Source: Noviluteimonas gilva (GTDB lineage Bacteria; Pseudomonadota; Gammaproteobacteria; Xanthomonadales; Xanthomonadaceae). From it: a stretch of 64,000 nucleotides of DNA. The translations under genes and the position numbers were made by a program. This document shows positions 25,304 to 37,176 of this stretch, one piece after another. The first letter of the stretch is position 1, and each line of letters starts with the position of its first letter. The notes below the pieces were generated by a model that made no database searches, was not told the origin of the DNA, and was given only the letters and a program-made list of their open reading frames with translations. The stretch covers positions 496,001-560,000 of the forward strand of contig NZ_WOXT01000002.1 of the NCBI RefSeq assembly GCF_009740395.1, read 5' to 3'.

Positions 25304-25621
25304 ATGAGCAACGATCCGCGCGACATCGCCGCCCGCATCCGCCATGAAGCGGATGCGGGGGCGCGTTCCGAAGGGCGGTTCGTCGTCGTCGATGACGGCG
25401 TCGAAGCCGAGCTGGTCTACCGCCGCGACGACGCGGGGCAGATCACCATCCTCCACACCGGCGTGCCGACGGCGATCGGCGGGCGCGGGATCGCGGGCGC
25501 GCTGGTGCGCACGGCGCTCGACTGGGCGAAGGCCGAGGGCATGAAGGTGCACCTGGCGTGCAGCTATTCGAAGGCCTGGGTCGAGAAACACCCCGAGTAC
25601 GCTGCGATCACCCGGCTCTGA
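25304..25621 (+). CDS. GNAT-like N-acetyltransferase (COG2388 type)
   Basis: A small 105-residue protein. VYRRDDAGQITILHTGVP and GGRGIAGALVRTALDWAKAEGMKVHLACSY give the acetyl-CoA-binding strand-loop-helix (GGRGIA in place of Q/RxxGxG/A), and KHPEY near the C-terminus is the family end motif. COG2388 proteins are minimal GNAT enzymes of unknown acceptor. The ATG at 25304 lies 16 bp after the H1-like gene. No Shine-Dalgarno is obvious. Confidence 0.8.
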   Translation: MSNDPRDIAARIRHEADAGARSEGRFVVVDDGVEAELVYRRDDAGQITILHTGVPTAIGGRGIAGALVRTALDWAKAEGMKVHLACSYSKAWVEKHPEYAAITRL

Positions 25622-25629
25622 CAAGCACG

Positions 25630-25635
25630 TAAACT
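25630..25635 (+). promoter_or_regulatory. -10-like element placed for a leaderless rluF transcript
   Basis: TAAACT ends 6 nt before the rluF ATG (25642), the same geometry as at selO, uup, thpR and the DUF488 gene. Confidence 0.4.
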
Positions 25636-25641
25636 GGCGGG

Positions 25642-26358
25642 ATGCGCCTAAACAAGTTCATCAGCGACACCGGCGCCTGCTCGCGCCGCGAAGCCGACCG
25701 CCTCATCGCCGAGGGCCGCGTCCAGGTCAACGGCATCCGCGCCCGCGTCGGCGCCGAAGTGGGCGACCAGGACACCGTCCTCGTCGACGGCCAACCGGTC
25801 GTCGCCCGCGCCGCGCCCGCGCCCGGCAAGCGGCGCCACGTCTACATCGCGCTCAACAAGCCCACCGGCATCACCTGCACGACCGAGACCGGGGTCAACG
25901 ACAACATCATCGATTTCATCGGGCACCAGGAGCGGATTTTCCCGATCGGGCGGCTCGACAAGGACTCCGAAGGCCTGATCCTGCTGACCTCCAACGGCGA
26001 CATCGTCAACGAGATCCTGCGCGCCGAAAACAAGCTGGAGAAGGAATACCTGGTCGCGATCAACCACCCGGTGACCGACGAATTCCTGCGCGGCATGGCC
26101 CGCGGGGTGCCGCTGCACGGGGAAACCACGCTGCCCTGCAAGACCGGCAAGCTCGGCCGCTTCGGGTTCCGCATCGTGCTGGTGCAGGGGCTCAACCGGC
26201 AGATCCGCCTGATGGCGGCGCACTTCGGCCACCGCGTGAAGCAGCTGATGCGTGTGAGGATCGGCACGGTGAAGCTGGGCCATCTGAAGGTCGGCCAGTG
26301 GCGAAACCTGACGGAGAAGGAACTTCAGGCCCTCTTGCCGAATCGGACGGAGTGGTGA
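25642..26358 (+). CDS. rluF: 23S rRNA pseudouridine synthase RluF-like
   Basis: A 238-residue RNA-modifying enzyme. An N-terminal S4 RNA-binding domain (MRLNKFISDTGACSRREADRLIAEGRVQVNG; residues 1-50) precedes an RsuA/RluB/E/F-type catalytic domain with the nucleophile Asp106 in GRLDKDSEGL. NRQIRLMAAHFGHRVKQLMRVRIG is the RluF-like active-site helix. RluF makes pseudouridine at 23S rRNA position 2604 in E. coli; assignment to RluF over RluB rests on NDNIIDFIGH and the KLEKEYLV block and is moderate. At 238 residues it is shorter than E. coli RluF (about 290), lacking a C-terminal tail. Confidence 0.85.
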   Translation: MRLNKFISDTGACSRREADRLIAEGRVQVNGIRARVGAEVGDQDTVLVDGQPVVARAAPAPGKRRHVYIALNKPTGITCTTETGVNDNIIDFIGHQERIFPIGRLDKDSEGLILLTSNGDIVNEILRAENKLEKEYLVAINHPVTDEFLRGMARGVPLHGETTLPCKTGKLGRFGFRIVLVQGLNRQIRLMAAHFGHRVKQLMRVRIGTVKLGHLKVGQWRNLTEKELQALLPNRTEW

Positions 26359-26560
26359 GGTTGGTCGCCCAACGAGCGAGACGTTCGTCGGGACACCTGA
26401 ACTTCGTCCACCCGCATTCACACTTCGGCGTGAAAGTAGGGTAAGGTGCGCCCACTGTTTCAAGCGGGATCACGGTACATCGTGGCCCGATGCGGTAGAT
26501 CAAGGCGTCAGCCCGCGGTCCGCTACATCGTTCGCTCATTACCCCTTGCTGGACAGTCTC

Positions 26561-26607
26561 GGTGTGCAAAGTGCGCACCGTGCACCAACCATCTGTTTTT
26601 CAAGGAG
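26561..26607 (+). promoter_or_regulatory. Cold-shock mRNA leader hairpin and strong ribosome site
   Basis: The 255-bp gap 26359-26613 holds the leader of the cold-shock gene. A hairpin GGTGTGC (26561-26567) / GCGCACC (26573-26579) with one G-U pair lies just upstream of AAGGAG at 26602-26607, spaced 6 nt from the ATG. The leader is AU-richer near the start (TGTTTTTCAAGGAG). A structured leader fits cold-shock mRNAs; temperature control is inference. Confidence 0.45.
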
Positions 26608-26613
26608 TAGTTT

Positions 26614-26823
26614 ATGTCCGATCGTCAGACCGGTACCGTCAAGTGGTTCAACGACGCCAAGGGCTTCGGCTTCATCACGCCGGAATCCGGCCCGGACCTC
26701 TTCGTGCACTTCCGTTCCATCCAGGGCACCGGCTTCAAGTCGTTGCAGGAAGGCCAGCGCGTGTCGTTCAAGGTTGTGCAGGGCCAGAAGGGCCTGCAGG
26801 CCGACGAAGTCCAGGCCGTCTAA
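26614..26823 (+). CDS. Cold-shock protein (CspA family)
   Basis: A 69-residue single OB-fold nucleic-acid chaperone. RNP1 (KGFGFI) and RNP2 (LFVHF) are intact, with the usual [11 protein letters not shown] start; the second motif reads VHFRSI where most have VHFSAI. It melts RNA structure to keep translation and transcription going, in the cold or constitutively. A strong ribosome site (AAGGAG) and an excellent intrinsic terminator 53 bp after the stop indicate a short, abundant monocistronic mRNA. Third-position GC use is typical of a highly expressed gene here. Confidence 0.95.
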   Translation: MSDRQTGTVKWFNDAKGFGFITPESGPDLFVHFRSIQGTGFKSLQEGQRVSFKVVQGQKGLQADEVQAV

Positions 26824-26875
26824 GGTCCACGACTTGCGGTATGCCCGGTGCGGAAACGCACCGGTCGCACCTTCG

Positions 26876-26905
26876 AAAACCCGGCCTCGTGCCGGGTTTT
26901 CTTTT
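26876..26905 (+). terminator. Intrinsic terminator of the cold-shock gene
   Basis: Perfect 10-bp stem AAAACCCGGC (26876-26885) / GCCGGGTTTT (26891-26900) with loop CTCGT and a following CTTTT. The best rho-independent terminator on the plus strand of this window. Confidence 0.92.
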
Positions 26906-27021
26906 GCCCGAAGAAAATTTTTCGCGCCCACACGTCGGATGCGAACGCATCGGGTGTATTCAGGCGTCACGGCGCTGGCGATAATTTGCATCGCGACCCT
27001 CGAGCCAATGGATTGCCTCAA

Positions 27022-27849
27022 ATGACGCGCGTTCCGCTGTTCGTTCTCCTCCTTGCCATGGTCACGCTGGCGGCCTGCCGCCGCGAAGCGCCGACACCCG
27101 CGGCCAACGCGCCGTCCGGCGCCGCCACCACCGCCGCGCCCGCCAGCGCCGCCACCGCGCCCGCGCCGCTCAAGGACGTAGTGGAAACCACGCCGCGCTA
27201 CGTCATCGGGATCACGTATCCGAAGGAAGCCGCGCCGTATCCGGGCCTGGTCACCGCGTTGATGGCGTATGCGGCGGACGCGCGCAAGGATCTGATCGGC
27301 GCCGTCGAAGCGCTCGGCAACGACACGCCGACCGCGCCGTACGAGTTGAGCCTGTCCTACACCACGCTCGTGGATTCGCCGAACCTCGTCGCGATCGCCG
27401 CCGACGGCAGCCTCTACACCGGTGGCGCGCATGGTTCGCCGCTGATTGCCCGCTTCGTGTGGTTGCCGAAGCAAAACGCGATGCTCACCTCCGACAAACT
27501 CGTGCCCGACGCGAAGGGCTGGCAGGCGATTTCCGATTTCGTGCGCGAGCAGTTGCACACCGCGCTGTCGCAACGCATCGATGCCGACGACGTGCCCGCC
27601 GAAGAACGCGCCGACATGCTGAAGAACGCCGGCGAAATGATCGACGACGGCACCCAGCCCAAAGCGGACGCGTTCTCCGAATTCGAACCGCGCGTCGGCG
27701 CCGACGGCAGGATCGGTGCGCTGCGCTTCGTCTTCCCGCCCTACCAGGTGGGGCCGTACGCCGACGGCACGCAGACCGTCGACGTACCCGCCGAAGTACT
27801 GCTGCCGCACGTGGCGCCCGCGTACCGGAGTTTGTTCCGCGGCGGCTGA
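27022..27849 (+). CDS. DUF3298 (RsiV-like) lipoprotein
   Basis: A 275-residue lipoprotein with lipobox LAAC (Cys19), a low-complexity Ala/Pro/Thr linker to about residue 50, and a DUF4163/DUF3298 pair: LSLSYTTLVDSPNLVAIAADGSLYTGGAHGSP is the characteristic strand-loop with GGAHG, and FSEFEPRVGADGRIGALRFVFPPYQVGPYADG is the DUF3298 core. The RsiV anti-sigma factor of Bacillus uses this fold to bind lysozyme; here there is no sigma-binding part, so a periplasmic ligand-binding role is all that can be inferred. A -10-like GATAAT at 26980-26985 gives an mRNA leader of about 30 nt. The cfa-like gene starts 22 bp after the stop. Confidence 0.8.
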   Translation: MTRVPLFVLLLAMVTLAACRREAPTPAANAPSGAATTAAPASAATAPAPLKDVVETTPRYVIGITYPKEAAPYPGLVTALMAYAADARKDLIGAVEALGNDTPTAPYELSLSYTTLVDSPNLVAIAADGSLYTGGAHGSPLIARFVWLPKQNAMLTSDKLVPDAKGWQAISDFVREQLHTALSQRIDADDVPAEERADMLKNAGEMIDDGTQPKADAFSEFEPRVGADGRIGALRFVFPPYQVGPYADGTQTVDVPAEVLLPHVAPAYRSLFRGG

Positions 27850-27871
27850 GCCGGCGCGGAGGCAGACCGCC

Positions 27872-29017
27872 GTGTCGCCGCATCCGTTCCGCCGGCGCGT
27901 CGAAGGCTTGTTCGAGGACGCGGGCCTGTATTTCGACGACGCGCGCGCCGGTGGCGCCGCGCCCTGCGATCCGCGCGTGCACGACGCGCGCTTCTTCCGC
28001 CGCATCCTCGCGCAGGGCTCGCTCGGGCTCGGCGAGTCGTACATGGAGGGGTGGTGGGACGTCGCCGATCTCGACGGCATGCTGTACCGCCTGTTGTCCA
28101 ACGACATCGACCAACGCGTGCGCGGCGTCGGCGAAGTGTGGGATGCCTTGCGCGCGCGCCTGATGAACCTGCAGAGCGAGACGCGCAGCTTCGAAGTCGG
28201 CGAGCGGCATTACGACCTCGGCAACGACCTGTATCGCGCGATGCTCGGCAAGCGCATGGTCTACAGCTGCGCGTACTGGCGCGAAGCGCACGATCTGGAT
28301 GCCGCGCAGGAAGCCAAGCTCGACCTGGTGTGCCGCAAGCTCGGCCTGCGCCCGGGCATGCGCGTGCTCGACATCGGCTGCGGGTGGGGCGAGGCGCTGA
28401 AGTTCGCCGCGGAGCGTTACGGCATCCGCGGCGTCGGTGTCACCGTGTCGCGCGAACAGGCCGACTACGCGCGCTCGCTGTGCACGGGCCTGCCGATCGA
28501 GATCCGCCTGCAGGATTACCGCGAAATCGACGAAGGCTTCGACCGGGTGTTTTCGCTCGGCATGTTCGAACACGTCGGCGTGCGCAACTACGAGACTTAC
28601 TTCGACGTCGCGCGCCGATGCCTGTCGGCCGATGCGCCGGACGGCGGGTTGTTCCTGCTGCATACGATCGGCAGCGCAACCTCGGTCGACCACACCGATC
28701 CGTGGATCGAACGCTACATCTTCCCCAACTCGATGCTGCCGTCGGCCAAGCAGATTTCCACGGCGATCGAAGGGCGCTTCGTGTGCGAGGACTGGCACAA
28801 CTTCGGCGCCGATTACGACCGCACGCTGCAGGCGTGGCGCGCGAACGTGGAGGCTGCGTGGGATCGGCTGCCGGCGCGCTACGACCAGCGCTTCCGGCGG
28901 ATGTGGCGGTTCTATCTCGCCGGATCGATGGCCGGCTTCCGCACGCGCCACCTCCAGCTCTGGCAGTTGGTGCTGTCGCCGCGCGGCGTGCCCGGCGGGT
29001 ACATCGCCCCACGGTAG
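27872..29017 (+). CDS. cfa: Cyclopropane-fatty-acyl-phospholipid synthase
   Basis: A 381-residue SAM-dependent enzyme that adds a methylene bridge across cis double bonds of membrane phospholipid acyl chains. LGESYMEGWWDV (substrate channel), HYDLGNDLYRAMLGKRMVYSCAYW and the SAM loop LDIGCGWGEALKFAAERYG with FSLGMFEHVG match Cfa closely; HTIGSATSVDHTDPWIERYIFPNSMLPS is the catalytic bicarbonate-site region. The start is GTG at 27872, preceded by GGAGG at 27858-27862, with no ATG before the conserved N-terminus. It is likely co-transcribed with the DUF3298 lipoprotein. Members are usually stationary-phase and acid-stress induced. Confidence 0.92.
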   Translation: MSPHPFRRRVEGLFEDAGLYFDDARAGGAAPCDPRVHDARFFRRILAQGSLGLGESYMEGWWDVADLDGMLYRLLSNDIDQRVRGVGEVWDALRARLMNLQSETRSFEVGERHYDLGNDLYRAMLGKRMVYSCAYWREAHDLDAAQEAKLDLVCRKLGLRPGMRVLDIGCGWGEALKFAAERYGIRGVGVTVSREQADYARSLCTGLPIEIRLQDYREIDEGFDRVFSLGMFEHVGVRNYETYFDVARRCLSADAPDGGLFLLHTIGSATSVDHTDPWIERYIFPNSMLPSAKQISTAIEGRFVCEDWHNFGADYDRTLQAWRANVEAAWDRLPARYDQRFRRMWRFYLAGSMAGFRTRHLQLWQLVLSPRGVPGGYIAPR

Positions 29018-29059
29018 GCGTCGCATGGCCTGAGACGGCCAGGTGGGAAGGTTCGCCCC

Positions 29060-33439
<4,380 letters not shown>

Positions 33440-33451
33440 CGAGGAACGCCC

Positions 33452-34360
33452 ATGGCGCAGATGTCCTGGACCACCCGATGGGAATCCTGGCGCGAGCTGA
33501 TGGGGCGATCGGGCACGCCGCAACGCCGGCGCGTCGAAGCGTTCCTGCAAACGCATCCGGCGTTGTTGTACTGGGGCGATTCGTGGTTCAGCACGCCGCT
33601 GTATCTCAACCTCGCGCGCCAGAGCCTGTTGCGGATCACCGGCATGGCGATGGTCGTCGGCAAGCCGGGCGCGACGGCGTCGGACCTGTTCGCGCCCAAC
33701 GAAGTCGACCGCATGATCGATCGCATCAACGGATCGCCGTTCGATGTGTTGTGTTTGAGCGCGGGCGGGAACGATCAGCTCTCCGAGCGCCTGGCGCAGT
33801 CGTTCCGCGCGTGGCAACCGCCGCGGCAGCAACCGAAGATCACGGGGCAGGCTGCCTTCGACCTGCTGATGCAGGCCGGTGGATTCGCGCCGGTGTTGGC
33901 GAGTTACACGCGCGTGCTCGATGCGGTGCGTCGCAAGGTGCTGCCGCGACGGCCCGCATTCCGCGTCGTCGGCCACACCTACGCGCCACTGCAGCGCATC
34001 GGCGCGCCGGCGGATCTCACCGTCGAAAACATCGGGCTCATCGCCTGGATCAAGGACGACATCGGCCCGTGGCTGTGGAAGCCGATGCAGCACGTGCTGA
34101 TCGACAAGGCGGAAGGAAAGGCGTTCGCCGACCTGCTGTTGTTCGAAGGTTTCCGCGACGGCGTGCTGGAACCGCTGACGCAGACCTTCCCCGGCCTGTT
34201 CACCTACGCGGACTTCGAAGCCTTCCTCCCCGCGCGGCAGCCGGCGTTCTGGTACGACGAGATCCACCCGACCGAAGACGGCTTCGCGCAATTGGCCTCG
34301 CCGTTCAACAACGCGGTGCGTTCCGCGCTGCCGCCGGTGAAGTGGGGCGCGGTTGCGTGA
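33452..34360 (+). CDS. SGNH/GDSL-like hydrolase family protein
   Basis: A 302-residue protein with three SGNH blocks: YWGDSWFS (GDSx nucleophile, near residue 42), LSAGGNDQL (Gly/Asn oxyanion loop, GGND) and DEIHPTEDGF (Asp-x-x-His catalytic pair near the C-terminus). No signal peptide is visible, so it is probably cytosolic. SGNH enzymes hydrolyse esters or remove acetyl groups; the substrate is not evident. It begins 12 nt after lhr and could share its message, though no functional connection is known. The stop is immediately next to that of the convergent YdeP-like gene. Confidence 0.75.
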   Translation: MAQMSWTTRWESWRELMGRSGTPQRRRVEAFLQTHPALLYWGDSWFSTPLYLNLARQSLLRITGMAMVVGKPGATASDLFAPNEVDRMIDRINGSPFDVLCLSAGGNDQLSERLAQSFRAWQPPRQQPKITGQAAFDLLMQAGGFAPVLASYTRVLDAVRRKVLPRRPAFRVVGHTYAPLQRIGAPADLTVENIGLIAWIKDDIGPWLWKPMQHVLIDKAEGKAFADLLLFEGFRDGVLEPLTQTFPGLFTYADFEAFLPARQPAFWYDEIHPTEDGFAQLASPFNNAVRSALPPVKWGAVA

Positions 34361-36643
34361 TTACGCAGCGGGGCTGATTCGCACCGGCATCTCTTTGTAC
34401 AGCGGCGTCCTGCTCCCCGCGGAATAGACACTCGCCGCGATCAACCCGCTCGCTTCCGGGTAATACGCCGCGCAGCAACCCGGCGGGATGCCCCATGCGC
34501 GCGCGGTGAATCCTTCGACGCGTCGTTCGTGGCCATCGTCGACCAGGCATTCGATATCCACGCGGTCGCCATCGCGTAATCCGCGCCTGGCAAGATCCCC
34601 GGCGTTGAGGAACACCACGCGCCGGTCGCCTTCGACGCCGCGATAGCGATCGTCGCTGCTGTAGACCGTGGTGTTGAACTGGTCGTGCGCGCGCATCGTC
34701 ATCAGCGTCAGCGCCGCTTCGCCGTGCGCAAGGCGCGCCTGTTGCATCGGGGTGTCGTCGTGCAGCGCGTGCGCCATGAAGCGTGCCTTGCTGTTCGCGG
34801 TATTCCATTGCCGATTCGAGGCGGCGTTCGGCAGCATGAAGCGGCCGTCCTGCAGCAGGCGATCGTTGTAACGTTCGAAGCCTTCGGTCACGCCGCGCTG
34901 GCAGCGTTCGATGCGATCGCGGATCGCCGCATAGTCGTCGGCGAATTCGCGCCACGGCACGCTCGGCGCGGCGCCGATCGCCTGCGCGAGTTCGGCGACG
35001 ATCGCCGGTTCGCTGCGCTGCAGTTCGCTGATCGGCGCCTGCACGCCGCGCGAGGCGCGCACGGTGGCCGACGAATCCTCGGTGGAAATGCACTGCTCGC
35101 CGCCGGGGCGCAGGTCGCGGTCGGTGCGGCCCAGTGTCGGCAGCAGCAGGCCGATTGCGCCCGGATGGCAGTGCGTGCGATTGAGCTTGGTCGCGATGTG
35201 CAGCGTGAAGCGGCAACGTTCGAGCGCGGCCAGCACGCGCGGTGCATCGGGCGCGGCGACGCCGAAGTTGCCGCCGAGCGAGAGCAGGGCGCGCACGTTG
35301 CCGTCGAACAGGCCGTCGATCACGCCGGCCGCGTCGCGTCCTGCATCGCGGCACAGGCGCACGCCGGGGAAGGTGTGTTCGATGTTGTCGAGCCACGCGT
35401 CGGTGACCTGCGAGGTCGCGCCCATCGTGCGATCGCCCTGCACGTTGGAATGCCCGCGCACCGGCATCGCGCCGGCGCCGGTGCGGCCGATGTTGCCGCG
35501 CAACAGCAACAGGTTCACGACCTGCTGGATCGTCGCGACCGCATCGGGGTGATGGGTCAGGCCCATGCACCACGTGATCATCGTGGACTTGGCGCGCGCG
35601 TAATGCGCCGCGATCTCGCGCATCTGCGCTTCGTCCAGGCCGGAGCGCGCAACGAGCGTCGCCCAGTCGCACGCATCGAGGTCCGCGATCAACGCATCGA
35701 ACCCTTCGGTGTGTTGCGCGATGAACGCCTGGTCGAACACCGTGCCCGGCGCCGCGCGCTCCGTTTCCAGCAGCGCCTTCATCACGCCCTTGAGCGCCGC
35801 GAAATCGCCGCCGATGGTGACCTGGTAGATCGCGTCGGCCACCGCGATGCCGGTGTCGCGCGCCAGTTCTGCGACGTTCTTCGGATCGGAGAAATGCGTG
35901 AACCCACGTTCGCGCAGTGGATTGACGACGAGGATCGTGGCGCCGCGCTTCTTCGCCTCGTACAACGCCGCCATCATGCGCGGATGGTTGCTGGCCGGGT
36001 TCTGGCCGATGACGATGAACAACTCGGCGTTCTCGAAATCCTCGAGCGTGCAGGTGCCCTTGCCGGTGCCGAGGCTCTGCTTCAGCGCGAGACTCGAGGG
36101 CTCGTGGCAGAAGTTCGAGGAATCGGGCAGGTGCGGACTGCCGTAACCGCGCGCGGCGAGTTGCCAGAGGAACGCCGCTTCGTTGCTGCTGCGCCCCGAC
36201 GCGTAGAACGCGACCGATTGCGGCGGCAGGGCATGCAGTTCGCGCGCGGCGACGGCGTAGGCCTCGTCCCAATCGATCGCGCGATAGGTGCCGACGGTCG
36301 CGTCGTACAACACCGGCGTGGTGAGCCGTCCCTGGAACTCCAGGTCGAAATCGCCCAGCGCCCGCAATTGCGCGGGCGTCTTGCCGTCGAAGAATTCCGC
36401 CCCGACCGACTTGCGGGTCATCTCCCACGCAATCGCCTTCTGGCCCTGCTCGCAACTGTCGACGAGCGGATGGCCCACCTTGTCGGGGAAGGCGCAGCCC
36501 GGGCAGTCGAACCCGCCCACCTTGTTGGCGGTGAAGAACGAGCCGATCAGCTTCAGCGGGATGCCCTGGCGCGACCAGGCGCGCACGGTGCCGCGCAGTG
36601 CGCCGCGGCCGCCGGCGGGGGAGGGTTTGCGGGGAGTGGTCAT
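34361..36643 (-). CDS. FdhF/YdeP-family molybdopterin oxidoreductase
   Basis: A 760-residue molybdopterin-guanine-dinucleotide enzyme related to formate dehydrogenase. The N-terminal FDCPGCAFPD and VDSCEQG cysteines match the YdeP group and not the classical CxxCxxxC iron-sulfur binding of FdhF. Other blocks: YASGRSSNEAAFLWQL, HEPSSLALKQSLGTGKGTC, FIVIGQNPASNHPRMM and the C-terminal molybdopterin-binding domain with HDQFNTTVYSSDDRYRG. E. coli YdeP is tied to acid resistance; the reaction is unknown. No fdhD or molybdenum cofactor gene is adjacent. The start at 36643 was chosen over an upstream ATG because it begins at MTTPRKPS, shortly before the conserved block. Confidence 0.88.
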   Translation of the reverse strand: MTTPRKPSPAGGRGALRGTVRAWSRQGIPLKLIGSFFTANKVGGFDCPGCAFPDKVGHPLVDSCEQGQKAIAWEMTRKSVGAEFFDGKTPAQLRALGDFDLEFQGRLTTPVLYDATVGTYRAIDWDEAYAVAARELHALPPQSVAFYASGRSSNEAAFLWQLAARGYGSPHLPDSSNFCHEPSSLALKQSLGTGKGTCTLEDFENAELFIVIGQNPASNHPRMMAALYEAKKRGATILVVNPLRERGFTHFSDPKNVAELARDTGIAVADAIYQVTIGGDFAALKGVMKALLETERAAPGTVFDQAFIAQHTEGFDALIADLDACDWATLVARSGLDEAQMREIAAHYARAKSTMITWCMGLTHHPDAVATIQQVVNLLLLRGNIGRTGAGAMPVRGHSNVQGDRTMGATSQVTDAWLDNIEHTFPGVRLCRDAGRDAAGVIDGLFDGNVRALLSLGGNFGVAAPDAPRVLAALERCRFTLHIATKLNRTHCHPGAIGLLLPTLGRTDRDLRPGGEQCISTEDSSATVRASRGVQAPISELQRSEPAIVAELAQAIGAAPSVPWREFADDYAAIRDRIERCQRGVTEGFERYNDRLLQDGRFMLPNAASNRQWNTANSKARFMAHALHDDTPMQQARLAHGEAALTLMTMRAHDQFNTTVYSSDDRYRGVEGDRRVVFLNAGDLARRGLRDGDRVDIECLVDDGHERRVEGFTARAWGIPPGCCAAYYPEASGLIAASVYSAGSRTPLYKEMPVRISPAA

Positions 36644-36771
36644 GACAGCCGGTTTAACCTCACCCGAGCTCTGCTGCAAGGGAAGGATGCGTGTCCTCCA
36701 TCAGCGGCAGTATTCGTAACCCTGAAAGCGCGAACCGCCCCGTGAACGTTCCTTTCACCCGGCTGTTACGC

Positions 36772-37101
36772 ATGAGTACGCACATTGCGCCCCATCCCCC
36801 GCGTAACCCAGGTCCAGCCCCAATGGTCATCCACCTCCATGCCGCCCCCCGCGACATCGACGAAGTCACCTCTGCGCGCGCCCGAGCCCTCGGCGAACTC
36901 GCGACGGGTTTCTATCCCGACATGACCTGGCAGAAGGTCGAACCGCAGATGGCGAGCGACTGGACCCGCGTGCGCGGCGACTCGCAACTGGGCTGGAACG
37001 AAGTGCGCGAAGAAGCGCATTCGGCCTGGCAGGTCGCGAAGTTGAGCAAGGATGGTTGCTGCTGCGACGACAAGCCGGTGCGCGTGCAGTCCGCCGCCTG
37101 A
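36772..37101 (+). CDS. Small soluble protein with regularly spaced Trp residues
   Basis: A protein of about 109 residues from the ATG at 36772, or 92 from the ATG at 36823, after which sequence conservation is more plausible. From residue 60 on, Trp recurs at intervals of about ten (TWQKVE, DWTRVRG, GWNEVREEAHSAW), suggesting a helical bundle. It ends with a Cys trio (GCCCDDK) that might bind metal. No family is recognised. It is divergent from the YdeP-like gene, across 128 bp, and is followed by a strong bidirectional terminator. Orientation and the terminator support a real gene. Confidence 0.6.
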   Translation: MSTHIAPHPPRNPGPAPMVIHLHAAPRDIDEVTSARARALGELATGFYPDMTWQKVEPQMASDWTRVRGDSQLGWNEVREEAHSAWQVAKLSKDGCCCDDKPVRVQSAA

Positions 37102-37127
37102 TCGACCCACCTCGGTGATGCAAAAGG

Positions 37128-37150
37128 AAAGGGCCGCAATGCGGCCCTTT
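37128..37150. terminator. Bidirectional terminator between convergent genes
   Basis: AAAGGGCCGC (37128-37137) / GCGGCCCTTT (37141-37150) with loop AAT: a perfect 10-bp stem. A-rich on the left and T-rich on the right, it can serve the plus-strand small gene ending at 37101 and the minus-strand peptidase ending at 37177. Confidence 0.88.
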
Positions 37151-37176
37151 CGCTTGTCCACGATCCAATCGAGGGA

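Noticed and set aside
26359-26560. tRNA or small RNA gene before the cold-shock gene
   Set aside because: No tRNA arms or internal terminator can be seen; the region is better explained as promoter and mRNA leader.
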